The notes: generated from the letters alone by a model not told the origin. A DNA stretch of 64,000 nucleotides from Kibdelosporangium aridum (GCF_900176515.1 NZ_FWXV01000009.1:460431-524430); one strand, 5' to 3'. Shown: positions 52,053 through 61,353, counted from the first letter of the stretch. Numbers and translations are program-made.

Positions 52053-53081
52053 ATGACTGTACGGGTAGGGGTGGCGGGAGCGAGCGGATACGCGGGTGGT
52101 GAGGTGCTGCGCCTGCTGCTCGGGCATCCCGATGTCCAGATCGGGGCGCTGACCGCCGGTGCGAGTGCGGGCATGACGCTCGGCCAGTACCAGCCGCATC
52201 TGCTGCCGCTCGCCGACCGCGTGCTCGGTGACACCACGGTCGAGCAGCTCAGCGGGCATGACGTCGTGTTCCTCGCGCTGCCGCACGGCAAGTCCGCCAA
52301 GATCGCGGCCGAGCTGGGGGAGGACACCCTGGTCATCGACTGCGGCGCGGACCATCGGTTGGAGGACCCAGCGGCCTGGCAGCGCTGGTACGGCGGCGAC
52401 CACGCAGGCACCTGGCCATACGGCCTGCCGGAGCTCGCGGGGCAGCGGGAAAAGCTCAAAGGCGCGAAGCGTGTCGCGGTGCCCGGGTGCTATCCGACGG
52501 TCTCGTCGTTGGCCTTGGCTCCTGCGTTCAAGGACGGTCTGGTCGAGCCCGAAGCCGTCATCGTCGCGGTGTCGGGCACGTCGGGCGCGGGCAAGTCGCT
52601 CAAGCCGCATCTGCTGGGTTCCGAGGTGATGGGCTCGGTCAGTGCGTACGGCGTCGGCGGTACGCATCGGCACACCCCGGAGATCGTGCAGAACCTGAGC
52701 AAGGTCGCCAACGAGAAGATCTCGGTGAGCTTCACGCCCGTTCTCGCGCCGATGCCGCGCGGCATCCTGGCCACGTGCAGTGCCACCCTCAAGCCGGGCA
52801 AGACCCTCGATGACGCCCTTGCCGCGTATGACAATGCATACGCCGACGAGCCGTTCGTGCACGTTCTGCCGAGCGGGAGCTGGCCGACGACCGGTGCCGT
52901 GCTGGCGTCCAACGCCGTCCAGTTGCAGGTCACGGTCGACCCGGATTTGCGCAGGCTGATCGTCGTCGCGACGATCGACAACCTGACCAAAGGCACCGCC
53001 GGTGCCGCCGTGCAGTGCATGAACATCGCTCTCGGGCTGCCCGAGACGACCGGGCTTTCTACTGTGGGAGTCGCACCGTGA
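52053..53081 (+). CDS. argC: N-acetyl-gamma-glutamyl-phosphate reductase
   Basis: 342 residues; NADPH-dependent reduction of N-acetylglutamyl-5-phosphate in arginine synthesis. The Rossmann motif is VAGASGYAGGEVLRLLLGHP; the catalytic cysteine is in VAVPGCYPTVSSLAL, and SGTSGAGKS and HRHTPEI are conserved. ATG 52053 is the first start after the operator-promoter and gives the family's normal N-terminus. Its stop overlaps argJ (GTGA). Confidence 0.96.
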   Translation: MTVRVGVAGASGYAGGEVLRLLLGHPDVQIGALTAGASAGMTLGQYQPHLLPLADRVLGDTTVEQLSGHDVVFLALPHGKSAKIAAELGEDTLVIDCGADHRLEDPAAWQRWYGGDHAGTWPYGLPELAGQREKLKGAKRVAVPGCYPTVSSLALAPAFKDGLVEPEAVIVAVSGTSGAGKSLKPHLLGSEVMGSVSAYGVGGTHRHTPEIVQNLSKVANEKISVSFTPVLAPMPRGILATCSATLKPGKTLDDALAAYDNAYADEPFVHVLPSGSWPTTGAVLASNAVQLQVTVDPDLRRLIVVATIDNLTKGTAGAAVQCMNIALGLPETTGLSTVGVAP

Positions 53082-54250
53082 ACCGTGACAAGGGTGTCAC
53101 CGGGCCTGCCGGATTCCGGGCCGCCGGGGTTGCCGCGGGTATCAAGGCGAATGGCGCTTTGGACTTCACGTTGGTGGTGAACGACGGCCCGAACAACGCG
53201 GCCGCGGGCGTGTTCACCACCAACAAGGTCAAGGCCGCGCCGGTGCTGTGGTCCCAGCAGGTGCTCAAGGAGCGCAAACTCAAGGCCGTTGTGCTCAACT
53301 CCGGCGGCGCGAACGCCTGTACCGGCCCTGAAGGCTTCCAGGACACACACGCCACCGCCGAGAAGGTCGCGGAAGTCCTTGAGTGCGGCGCGATCGAGGT
53401 GGCGGTCTGCTCGACCGGCCTGATCGGTGAACGCCTGCCCATGGACAAGGTTCTGTCCGGTGTGGACACCGCGAAAGCGAGCCTTGACAACACCGTCGAG
53501 GCCGGGTTGAACGCCGCGACAGGCGTGATGACCACGGACACCCGGCCAAAGCAGTCGTGGAAGGCACACGAGCAGGGCTGGTCGATCGGCGGCTTCGTGA
53601 AAGGCGCGGGCATGCTGGCGCCCAACATGGCGACCATGCTCTCGGTGATCACGACCGACGCCGACGTCGACAAGGACACCCTGGACGCCGCGCTGCGCAA
53701 AGCGACCTCGAACACGTTCGACCGCCTCGATGTCGACGGCGGAACGTCCACGAACGACACCGTGCTGGTGCTCGCCTCCGGTGCGTCCGGGATCAAGCCG
53801 GCCGGCGAGGACTTCGAGAAGCTGCTCACCGAGGTGAGCGCCGACCTGGTCAAGCAGCTGCAGGGCGACGCGGAAGGCGTGACGAAGGAAATCTCGATCA
53901 CCGTGACCGGCGCGGCGACCGAGGCCGAGGCTGTCCACATCGGACGGATCGTGGCCGAGGACAACCTGGTGAAGACCGCGCTGTTCGGCTCGGATCCGAA
54001 CTGGGGCCGGATCGCGATGGCGCTCGGCCGGGCACAGGCGCAGATCGACCCGGACCAGCTGTCCATTGTGATCAACGGGATCCGCGTGATGGACAAGGGA
54101 ACCCGCGGCGAGGACCGGTCGAACGCGGACCTGTCCGGCCGGGACATCGACATCATCATCGAACTGGCGCTTGGTCAGGGCGCAGCGACCATTCTGACCA
54201 CTGACCTTTCGCACGACTACGTCGAAGAGAACAGCGCCTATTCGTCATGA
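53078..54250 (+). CDS. argJ: Bifunctional ornithine acetyltransferase / N-acetylglutamate synthase
   Basis: 390 residues. The precursor cleaves itself before T186 in the motif NMATML, making the N-terminal nucleophile that recycles the acetyl group between acetylornithine and glutamate. AAGVFTTNKVKAAPV, LNSGGANACTG, GSDPNWGRI and the C-terminal ATILTTDLSHDYVEENSAYSS are typical. GTG 53078 overlaps the argC stop. Its presence means that a separate acetylornithine deacetylase is not needed. Confidence 0.96.
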   Translation: MNRDKGVTGPAGFRAAGVAAGIKANGALDFTLVVNDGPNNAAAGVFTTNKVKAAPVLWSQQVLKERKLKAVVLNSGGANACTGPEGFQDTHATAEKVAEVLECGAIEVAVCSTGLIGERLPMDKVLSGVDTAKASLDNTVEAGLNAATGVMTTDTRPKQSWKAHEQGWSIGGFVKGAGMLAPNMATMLSVITTDADVDKDTLDAALRKATSNTFDRLDVDGGTSTNDTVLVLASGASGIKPAGEDFEKLLTEVSADLVKQLQGDAEGVTKEISITVTGAATEAEAVHIGRIVAEDNLVKTALFGSDPNWGRIAMALGRAQAQIDPDQLSIVINGIRVMDKGTRGEDRSNADLSGRDIDIIIELALGQGAATILTTDLSHDYVEENSAYSS

Positions 54251-55131
54251 ACAACAACGCGGACCGCAAGGCTGCGGTGCTCATCGAGGCTTTGCCGTGG
54301 CTACAGGAGTTCCACGGCGCGCTCGTGGTGGTCAAGTACGGCGGCAACGCCATGGTCGACGACGAACTCAAGCAGGCTTTCGCCCAGGACATGGTGTTCC
54401 TGCGACTGGCCGGGCTGCGGCCGGTGGTCGTGCACGGCGGCGGCCCTCAGATCGGCTCGATGCTGTCCAAACTCGGCATCGAAAGCGAGTTCCGCGGCGG
54501 CTTGCGGGTCACCACACCGGAAGCCATGGACGTGGTACGGATGGTCCTCGTCGGCCAGGTCGGCCGCGAGCTCGTCGGCCTGATCAACGCGCACGGCCCG
54601 TACGCGGTCGGAATCTCCGGTGAGGACGCGCATCTGTTCACCGCTGAACGTCGCGGCTTGGAGATCGACGGCGAGGAAGTCGATCTCGGCCTCGTCGGCG
54701 ACGTGGTGACGGTCAACCCGGCTGCCGTGGAGGACATCGTCGCGGCCGGAAGGATTCCGGTCGTGTCCACAGTGGCCCCGGACGTCGACGGCATTGTGCA
54801 CAACGTGAACGCCGACACCGCGGCGGCCGCACTGGCCGTCGCGTTGAAGGCACGCAAACTTGTCGTCCTGACCGATGTGGAAGGGCTGTACAAGAACTGG
54901 CCGGACAAATCGTCGCTGGTGCACCGGATCGGCGCGGTCGAGCTGGAGAAGATCCTGCCGGACCTGGCAAGCGGCATGGTGCCGAAGATGGAGGCTTGCC
55001 TGCGCGCGGTCCGTGGCGGGGTGCCGCAGGCACACGTGATCGACGGCAGGCTGGCGCACTCGGTGCTGCTTGAGGTGTTCACGAGCGAAGGTGTCGGCAC
55101 GATGGTGCTACCTGACGAAGGGGAAGCGTGA
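54247..55131 (+). CDS. argB: Acetylglutamate kinase
   Basis: 294 residues of the amino-acid kinase family: VVVKYGGNAMVD, VHGGGPQIGSMLSKLG, NVNADTAAAALAVAL and LTDVEGLYKNWPD. It phosphorylates N-acetylglutamate, usually the arginine feedback point. The N-terminal extension NNNADRKAAVLIEALPWLQEFHG is of the type that forms arginine-sensitive hexamers. It overlaps argJ by 4 bases and touches argD. Confidence 0.96.
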   Translation: MNNNADRKAAVLIEALPWLQEFHGALVVVKYGGNAMVDDELKQAFAQDMVFLRLAGLRPVVVHGGGPQIGSMLSKLGIESEFRGGLRVTTPEAMDVVRMVLVGQVGRELVGLINAHGPYAVGISGEDAHLFTAERRGLEIDGEEVDLGLVGDVVTVNPAAVEDIVAAGRIPVVSTVAPDVDGIVHNVNADTAAAALAVALKARKLVVLTDVEGLYKNWPDKSSLVHRIGAVELEKILPDLASGMVPKMEACLRAVRGGVPQAHVIDGRLAHSVLLEVFTSEGVGTMVLPDEGEA

Positions 55132-56291
55132 TGACGCTCCAGCAGCGGTGGGAAGCCGCGATGATGAACAACTACGGCACGCCGAAGTTGGGACTCGAGC
55201 GAGGCGAGGGCGCGTACGTCTGGGACACCGACGGCAACCGATACCTTGACCTGCTCGGCGGAATCGCGGTGAACGCGCTCGGGCACGCGCACCCGGCGAT
55301 CGTGGCCGCGGTGACCGAGCAGATCGGCAAGCTCGGCCACACCTCGAACCTGAACATCAACCTGCCTGCCCTGGAGCTGGCCGAGCGCCTGCTTGACGTC
55401 GCGGGCGTCGAAGGCAAGGTGGTGTTCACCAATTCCGGCGCGGAAGCCGTTGAGGCGGCGCTGAAACTGAGCCGTCTGACCGGGCGCGCCAAACTGGTCT
55501 CGACCGATGGCGGTTTCCACGGCCGCACCATGGGCGCGCTCACACTGACTGGCCAGCCGCCCAAGCGCACCCCGTTCGAGCCGCTGCTGCCTGGCGTCAC
55601 GCATGTTCCCTTCGGCGACGTGGCCGCGCTTGAGTCCGCTGTGGACGGTGAGACCGCCGCGTTCGTCGTCGAGCCGGTCCAAGGCGAGCAGGGCGTCGTC
55701 GTGCCGCCAGAGGGATATCTCCAGGCGGCACGGGAGATCACCGCGAAGCACGGCGCGTTGCTGATCCTGGACGAGGTGCAGACCGGCGTCGGACGGCTGG
55801 GCACGTGGTTCGCGTTCCAGCAGTTCGGTGTCGTGCCTGACATCATCACACTGGCCAAGGGCCTCGGCGGTGGATTGCCGCTGGGTGCGTGCATCGCGTT
55901 CGGTGACGCGGCGAACCTGTTCCAACCAGGCCATCACGGCACGACCTTCGGCGGCAACCCGGTGTGCGCCGCGGCCGGCCTCGCCGTGCTGAACACGATC
56001 GCCTCGGACGGTCTGCTAGACCAGGTTTCCTCGGTGGGCAAGGAAATCGCCGCCGGAGTGGAAGGGCTGGAGCACCCGCTGGTCGGCGGTGTCCGCGGGG
56101 CCGGGCTGTTGCTCGGTATCATGCTGCGGGAGAAGGTCTCCGCCGCCGCCGCCGCGAACGCCCAGCAGGCCGGATATCTGATCAACCCGATCCAGCCGGA
56201 CGTGATCCGGCTGGCACCACCACTGATCCTCGATCACGACGACGCCGCGCGGTTCGTGGCCGACTTGCCAGCAGCTTTGGAGGGATTGTGA
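55131..56291 (+). CDS. argD: Acetylornithine aminotransferase
   Basis: 386 residues, PLP-dependent class III transaminase. YLDLLGGIAVNALGHAHP, FTNSGAEAVEAALKLSR, LILDEVQTGVGRLGTWFA, and the PLP lysine in IITLAKGLGGGLPLGA. It makes N-acetylornithine. ATG 55131 overlaps the argB stop; GTG 55128 is in frame but less likely. The end overlaps argF (GTGA). Confidence 0.95.
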   Translation: MTLQQRWEAAMMNNYGTPKLGLERGEGAYVWDTDGNRYLDLLGGIAVNALGHAHPAIVAAVTEQIGKLGHTSNLNINLPALELAERLLDVAGVEGKVVFTNSGAEAVEAALKLSRLTGRAKLVSTDGGFHGRTMGALTLTGQPPKRTPFEPLLPGVTHVPFGDVAALESAVDGETAAFVVEPVQGEQGVVVPPEGYLQAAREITAKHGALLILDEVQTGVGRLGTWFAFQQFGVVPDIITLAKGLGGGLPLGACIAFGDAANLFQPGHHGTTFGGNPVCAAAGLAVLNTIASDGLLDQVSSVGKEIAAGVEGLEHPLVGGVRGAGLLLGIMLREKVSAAAAANAQQAGYLINPIQPDVIRLAPPLILDHDDAARFVADLPAALEGL

Positions 56292-57214
56292 CCGTCCGGC
56301 ATTTCCTGCGTGACGACGACCTGTCACCGGCCGAACAGCTCGCGGTCCTCGACCTCGCGGCCGAGCTGAAGCGCGACCCGTTGGGGCCCAAGCCCTTGGC
56401 CGGTCCGAAGAGCATCGCGGTGCTGTTCGAGAAGAACTCGACCCGGACCCGGCTGTCGTTCGAAGTCGGCATCGCGCAGCTCGGCGGTCAGCCGATCATC
56501 GTGGACGGCCGGATGATGCAGCTCGGCCGTGAGGAGACCATCGAGGACACCTCGCGCGTGCTGTCGCGTTACGTGCACGCCGTGGTGTGGCGGACGTTCG
56601 CGCAGAAGCGCATCGACGCGATGGCATCGGTGTCCAAGGTCCCGGTGGTCAACGCGCTGACCGACGAGTTCCACCCGTGCCAGGTGCTGGCTGATCTGCA
56701 GACCATCCGGGAGCGCAAGGGAAAGCTCGCCGGGCTGACGCTGACCTACCTCGGCGACGGCGCCAACAACATGGCCCACTCGTTGATGCTCGGCGGTGTC
56801 ACGGCCGGCATGCACGTCCGACTGGTTGCCCCGGAAGGGTTCCAGCCGCAGGACGACTTCGTGGTGGACGCCAAGAAGCGGGCCGCGGAAACCGGTGGCA
56901 GCGTCACGATCCTGACCGATCCGGACGAAGCGGTGGACGGCACGGACGTGCTGGCCACCGACACGTGGACCTCGATGGGCCAGGAGAACGACGGCCTTGA
57001 CCGCGTGACGCCGTTCCGTCGCCTGCAAGTCAACGCTTCGATGCTGGAACGTGCCGCGCCGGAGGCGATCGTGCTGCACTGCCTGCCCGCACACCGCGGC
57101 TGGGAGATCACCGACGAGGTGCTCGACGGCCCGGCCAGCGCGGTGTGGGACGAGGCGGAAAACCGGCTGCACGCGCAGAAGGCACTGCTGGTGTGGCTGC
57201 TGGAGCAGTCGTGA
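56288..57214 (+). CDS. argF: Ornithine carbamoyltransferase
   Basis: 308 residues. The carbamoyl-phosphate loop is FEKNSTRTRLSFEVG; MMQLGREETIEDTSRVLSRYV, DEFHPCQVLADLQTI and the ornithine-binding HCLPAHRGWEITDEV are conserved. It makes citrulline. GTG 56288 overlaps the argD stop; the frame extends upstream only as out-of-frame argD sequence. Its stop overlaps argR. Confidence 0.96.
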   Translation: MTVRHFLRDDDLSPAEQLAVLDLAAELKRDPLGPKPLAGPKSIAVLFEKNSTRTRLSFEVGIAQLGGQPIIVDGRMMQLGREETIEDTSRVLSRYVHAVVWRTFAQKRIDAMASVSKVPVVNALTDEFHPCQVLADLQTIRERKGKLAGLTLTYLGDGANNMAHSLMLGGVTAGMHVRLVAPEGFQPQDDFVVDAKKRAAETGGSVTILTDPDEAVDGTDVLATDTWTSMGQENDGLDRVTPFRRLQVNASMLERAAPEAIVLHCLPAHRGWEITDEVLDGPASAVWDEAENRLHAQKALLVWLLEQS

Positions 57215-57708
57215 CCACCGCGGGCACCCGGGTCGCCAGGCAGGCGCGGATCGTCGAGCTCGTGTCCACAATGGCCATCCGCAGCCAGACCGAGCTGGCC
57301 AAGATCCTTGCCGCGGAAGGCGTCGAGGTCACCCAGGCGACGCTCTCGCGTGACCTCGACGAGCTCGGTGCGGTCAAACTGCGTGGCCCCGACGCGGGCG
57401 CGCCCGTGTACGTCATCCCGGAGGACGGCTCGCCGGTGCGCGGCGTGCAGGGCGGGACGACCCGGCTGACCCGGCTGCTCGGCGAAGTTCTCGTCTCGGC
57501 CGACTTCTCGGCCAACCTGACTGTCCTGCGCACCCCGCCCGGGGCCGCGCAGTTCCTGGCCAGCGCGATCGACCGGGCCGCACTGCACGAGGTGGTCGGC
57601 ACGATCGCGGGCGACGATACGGTGCTGGTGATCGCCCGCGAGCCGCTCACCGGCTCGGACCTGGCCGATCGCTTCAGCACGATGGCAGGCCTGAAAGACC
57701 CCTCGTGA
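57211..57708 (+). CDS. argR: Arginine repressor
   Basis: 165 residues. The N-terminal winged helix is ARQARIVELVSTMAIRSQTELAKILAAEGVEVTQATLSRDLDELGAVKL; the C-terminal hexamerisation and arginine-binding domain ends PPGAAQFLASAIDRAALHEVVGTIAGDDTVLVIA. GTG 57211 overlaps the argF stop. It should repress from the site at the argC promoter. Its stop codon lies inside the hairpin at 57702-57746. Confidence 0.95.
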   Translation: MTTAGTRVARQARIVELVSTMAIRSQTELAKILAAEGVEVTQATLSRDLDELGAVKLRGPDAGAPVYVIPEDGSPVRGVQGGTTRLTRLLGEVLVSADFSANLTVLRTPPGAAQFLASAIDRAALHEVVGTIAGDDTVLVIAREPLTGSDLADRFSTMAGLKDPS

Positions 57709-57746
57709 GTGGTTGGCCGGTTGTGACCGGACAGTCCACTCACGAG
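57702..57746 (+). terminator. Hairpin between argR and argH
   Basis: CTCGTGAGTGG (57702-57712) and CCACTCACGAG (57736-57746) form a perfect 11-bp stem, and CCGGT (57717-57721) with ACCGG (57726-57730) an inner stem. The argR stop TGA is within the left arm. It may end most argCJBDFR transcripts or attenuate argH expression. Confidence 0.65.
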
Positions 57747-57768
57747 CTTTGACCAGGGAGTTTGCACA

Positions 57769-59172
57769 GTGAGTTCGTTGTGGGGCGGCAGGTTCGCCTC
57801 TGGCCCGGCCGACGCGATGGCGGCGCTGTCCGCGTCCACGCACTTCGACTGGCGGCTGGCCAGGCATGACATCGCCGGGTCACGGGCGCACGCCCGCGTG
57901 CTGCACCGCGCCGGTCTGCTGACCGATGACGAGCTCGAAGGCATGCTCAAGGCGCTGGACACCCTGGAGGCCGACGTGGTCTCCGGCGCGTTCACCCCGA
58001 CCATCGCCGACGAGGACGTGCACACCGCCCTCGAACGTGGCCTCATCGAGCGGGCGGGACCGGAACTCGGCGGCAAACTCCGGGCCGGGCGGTCGCGGAA
58101 CGACCAGGTCGCGACGCTGTTCCGGATGTGGCTGCGGGACGCCGCCCGCCGGGTCGCCGCCGGAACCCTCGACGTCATCGACGCGCTGGTCGCCCAGGCC
58201 ACGCAGCACGACACCGCGGTGATGCCGGGCCGCACGCACCTGCAGCACGCCCAGCCCGTCCTGCTCGCGCACCACCTGCTGGCCCACGCGCAGTCCCTGA
58301 CCAGGGACATCGAGCGCCTGCGCGACTGGGACGCCCGCGCGGCTCTGTCGCCGTACGGCTCGGGTGCGTTGGCGGGTTCGTCGCTCGGCCTCGACCCGGC
58401 GGCCGTGGCAGCTGACCTGGGCTTCGACGGTCCGGTCGAGAACTCGATCGACGGCACGGCGTCCCGTGATTTCGCCGCGGAGATCGCGTTCGTGCTGGCC
58501 ATGCTGGGCGTGAACCTGTCGAGGATCGCCGAGGAAGTGATCATCTGGACCACCGCCGAGTTCCGGTACGCGGTGCTCGACGACGCGTGGGCCACCGGCA
58601 GCTCGATCATGCCGCAGAAGAAGAACCCGGACGTGGCCGAGCTGACCAGGGGCAAGTCAGGACGGCTGATCGGCAACCTGACCGGCCTGCTGGCGACGTT
58701 GAAGGCGCAGCCGCTGGCGTACAACCGTGACCTGCAGGAAGACAAGGAGCCGCTGTTCGACTCGGTCGAACAGCTCGAACTGCTGCTGCCCGCGATCGCG
58801 GGCATGGTCGGCACGCTGACGTTCGACACCGACCGGATGGCCGAGCTCGCGCCGCAGGGCTTCACGCTCGCGACCGACATCGCCGAATGGCTGGTCCGCG
58901 AGGGCGTGCCGTTCCGGATCGCCCACGAAGCCGCTGGTGCTTGTGTCCGCGCGGCCGAGGCCCGCGGTGTCGGCCTCGACGAGCTGACCGACGCCGAATT
59001 CGCCGAGATCAACGCGAACCTCACCCCGGAAGTCCGGGACGTGCTGACCGTGTCAGGGTCGATCGCGTCACGTGACGCTTACGGCGGCACCGCGCCCGAT
59101 AGAGTCGCCGAGCAGCGCGAACGTCTGAACGTCCGGCTCGCCGAGCACAGGACGTGGGTGAGGGGAACGTAG
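57769..59172 (+). CDS. argH: Argininosuccinate lyase
   Basis: 467 residues of the fumarase/aspartase superfamily: SSLWGGRFASGPADAMAALSAS, LRAGRSRNDQVATLFRMWL, MPGRTHLQHAQPVLLAHHLLAHAQ and the signature GSSIMPQKKNPDVAEL. It cleaves argininosuccinate to arginine and fumarate. GTG 57769 has GGGAG upstream. argG, normally between argR and argH in actinobacteria, is not here. The end overlaps the VOC gene by one base. Confidence 0.96.
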   Translation: MSSLWGGRFASGPADAMAALSASTHFDWRLARHDIAGSRAHARVLHRAGLLTDDELEGMLKALDTLEADVVSGAFTPTIADEDVHTALERGLIERAGPELGGKLRAGRSRNDQVATLFRMWLRDAARRVAAGTLDVIDALVAQATQHDTAVMPGRTHLQHAQPVLLAHHLLAHAQSLTRDIERLRDWDARAALSPYGSGALAGSSLGLDPAAVAADLGFDGPVENSIDGTASRDFAAEIAFVLAMLGVNLSRIAEEVIIWTTAEFRYAVLDDAWATGSSIMPQKKNPDVAELTRGKSGRLIGNLTGLLATLKAQPLAYNRDLQEDKEPLFDSVEQLELLLPAIAGMVGTLTFDTDRMAELAPQGFTLATDIAEWLVREGVPFRIAHEAAGACVRAAEARGVGLDELTDAEFAEINANLTPEVRDVLTVSGSIASRDAYGGTAPDRVAEQRERLNVRLAEHRTWVRGT

Positions 59173-59762
59173 TGGCTCTTGATCATCTCGTGTACGCCGT
59201 GCCGGACCTGGCTCTCGCGGGCGACTTAGGCATCGACCTGAGCGAAGGCGGCCGTCACATCGGCCGAGGCACCCGCAATCTGCTGGCCGACCTGGGCGAC
59301 GGCGCGTACCTCGAGGTGATCGGGCCCGATCCGGACCAGCCGGAGCCTGACCAGCCACGGCCGTTCGGCATTGACACGCTGACCGAGCCGAAGCTGGTGG
59401 CCTGGGCGGTCAGGGTGAAGGACATCGAGGACGTGGTGGAGCGTGCGAAGGCCCAGGGCTACGACCCTGGGCCGGTCGTGCCGATGTCCCGCGAACGCCC
59501 GGACGGCGTGTTGCTGCAGTGGCAGCTGACGCCGATGCTCCCGGGCCTCCTGCCGTTCCTGATCGACTGGGGCAGCACACGCCACCCGTCGGAGGATGCC
59601 GCGCAAGGCGCGCAGCTGGAGCTGTTCCAGATCTCCGATCCCAACCCGGATGACGTCTACAAAGGACTGAAGGCGCTCGGCCTCGACTACCCGGTGGCCA
59701 ACGGGCCGACCGGACTGCAAGCCACCATCAGGACACCGAACGGTGAAGTGGTCCTGCGGTGA
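59172..59762 (+). CDS. VOC/glyoxalase-like domain protein
   Basis: 196 residues with a glyoxalase-like (VOC) fold: ALDHLVYAVPDLALAGD, YLEVIGPDPDQPEPDQPRPFG, LQWQLTPMLPGLLPFLIDWGSTRHPSE and ATIRTPNGEVVLR. The call is to the Glyoxalase_3-like group; no enzyme function is established. GTG 59172 starts on the last base of argH, so it is co-translated with arginine synthesis genes, though no metabolic link is apparent. It overlaps the glycosylase gene by 4 bases. Confidence 0.78.
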   Translation: MALDHLVYAVPDLALAGDLGIDLSEGGRHIGRGTRNLLADLGDGAYLEVIGPDPDQPEPDQPRPFGIDTLTEPKLVAWAVRVKDIEDVVERAKAQGYDPGPVVPMSRERPDGVLLQWQLTPMLPGLLPFLIDWGSTRHPSEDAAQGAQLELFQISDPNPDDVYKGLKALGLDYPVANGPTGLQATIRTPNGEVVLR

Positions 59763-60370
59763 GGCAGCTGACTCGTGACGAACTGGCCATCGATCCCGTT
59801 GACGCCTCGAAGCTGCTGCTCGGCAGCGTGCTCGAATCCCATAGCCCGCAAGGGATTGTCCGGGTCCGGCTGGTAGAGGTCGAGGCGTACCGGGGTGGCG
59901 ACGATCCTGCCTCGCACTGCTACCGCGGCCGGACCCCGCGCAACGACGTGATGTTCGGGCCGGCCGGCCATCTGTACGTCTACTTCGTCTACGGCATGCA
60001 CTTCTGCGCCAACATCGTCTCGCTGACCGACGGCGTTCCCGGCGCGGTGCTGCTCCGCGCGGGCGAGGTCGTCGACGGCATCGACCTGGCCCGCACCCGC
60101 AGGCCGAGCGCACGCAACGACTCCGAGCTGGCCAAAGGCCCGGCCAGGCTGACCGGTGTGCTGGGCATCGACCGTGCGCAGAACGGCGTCGACCTGACCA
60201 GCCCCGACTCGCCGGTCCGGATCTACGAAGGGGAGCCGGTCGCGGAGGTCTACAGCGGGCCACGCGTCGGTGTGGCCGTCGCGATGGACGTGCCATGGCG
60301 GTTCTGGGTGGATTCGCCCGCGGTGAGCACGTACCGCCGCGGCGGGAAACGGACGAAGCAAATCTCGTGA
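59759..60370 (+). CDS. DNA-3-methyladenine glycosylase (AAG/MPG family)
   Basis: 203 residues. LLGSVLESHSPQGIVRVRLVEVEAYRGGDDPASHCYRGRTPRNDVMFGPAGHLYVYFVYGMHFCANIV contains the catalytic glutamate (EVEAY) and the DNA-intercalating YVYFVYG segment. It removes alkylated or deaminated purines from DNA. GTG 59759 overlaps the VOC gene, and its stop overlaps the P450 start (GTGA). The length is normal for bacterial AAG. Confidence 0.92.
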   Translation: MRQLTRDELAIDPVDASKLLLGSVLESHSPQGIVRVRLVEVEAYRGGDDPASHCYRGRTPRNDVMFGPAGHLYVYFVYGMHFCANIVSLTDGVPGAVLLRAGEVVDGIDLARTRRPSARNDSELAKGPARLTGVLGIDRAQNGVDLTSPDSPVRIYEGEPVAEVYSGPRVGVAVAMDVPWRFWVDSPAVSTYRRGGKRTKQIS

Positions 60371-61353
60371 AGATCACGCTGCCAGACGGCTCAACGGCAT
60401 GGCTGGTCACTGACTTCGACGCCGTCCGCGCTGGCCTCGCCGATCCGCGGCTGTCGTTGAGCCGCGCCAACTCCACTGGCGGGTACACCGGCTTCAAACT
60501 GCCGCCCGCACTGGACCGGAACCTGCTCAACCTGGACCCGCCCGACCACACCAGGCTGCGCAAACTGGTCGCGGGCGCGTTCAGCGGACGCCAGGTATCC
60601 GGGATGCGCGACAAGATCCAGGCGACTGCTGACAGGTTGCTCGACGGCCTGACCGGCACGGTCGACCTGATGGCTGCGTACGCCGCGCCGTTGCCGATCA
60701 TCACCATCGGCGACCTGCTCGGCGTGCCGGCCGATCGCGTCGAGGAGTTCCGTGGCTGGACAGACGCGATGATGACAACCGCATCCCGCGATGCCATCGC
60801 CAGCATGTACCAGTTCATGCTCGACCTGATCGCGGCCAAGCGGACAACACCCGCCGACGACCTGATCTCGGCGATGATCGAGGCCCGTGACGGTGCCGAA
60901 CGGCTGTCGGAAGAGGAACTGCTCTCGCTGGCGTTCCTGATTCTCCTGGTCGGCCACGAGAACTCCGTGCACCTGATCGCCAACAGCATCCTCCGTCTGT
61001 TCGACGGCCCTGCGGACACCGAGGAACTGCTCAGGGTGGCCAACCCGAACCTGCACGCGATCCGTCGATTCCCCACTGAGGACGTCGAAATCGGCGGCGA
61101 GACCATCCCAAAAGGACAGACAGTGCTGCTGGGCATCCAGGCGGCCAACGAATCCTCGACGCAGCACCTGACCTTCGGTGCGGGCATCCACTACTGCGTC
61201 GGCGCGCCGCTGGCCCGGATGGAACTCGAGATCGCGGTCGAGACACTGTTCCGCAGGTTCCCGCATGCGACGCTCGCAACGGACACCTTGACGTGGCGGG
61301 AGTCGTTCCGTAGTCGTGGACTGCGGGAGTTGCCCGTTACGCTCACGTCGTGA
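60367..61353 (+). CDS. Unusually short cytochrome P450
   Basis: 328 residues, against about 400 for bacterial P450s. The haem motif FGAGIHYCVGAPLAR gives ligand C277; the I helix is LAFLILLVGHENSVHLIANSIL, with the usual threonine replaced by serine; EELLR provides the ExxR motif. The protein begins at the beta-1 sheet (LPDGSTAWLVTDFDAVRAGL), lacking the first ~60 residues of typical members, and AANESSTQHLTFG joins directly where about 20 residues (NRDP to the meander) normally lie. GTG 60367 overlaps the glycosylase stop, supporting a natural short start. Activity is uncertain. Confidence 0.82.
   Translation: MKITLPDGSTAWLVTDFDAVRAGLADPRLSLSRANSTGGYTGFKLPPALDRNLLNLDPPDHTRLRKLVAGAFSGRQVSGMRDKIQATADRLLDGLTGTVDLMAAYAAPLPIITIGDLLGVPADRVEEFRGWTDAMMTTASRDAIASMYQFMLDLIAAKRTTPADDLISAMIEARDGAERLSEEELLSLAFLILLVGHENSVHLIANSILRLFDGPADTEELLRVANPNLHAIRRFPTEDVEIGGETIPKGQTVLLGIQAANESSTQHLTFGAGIHYCVGAPLARMELEIAVETLFRRFPHATLATDTLTWRESFRSRGLRELPVTLTS

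Noticed and set aside
59154..59762. argG at the end of the arginine cluster.
   Set aside because: The gene after argH encodes a 196-residue VOC-fold protein with no argininosuccinate synthase motifs.
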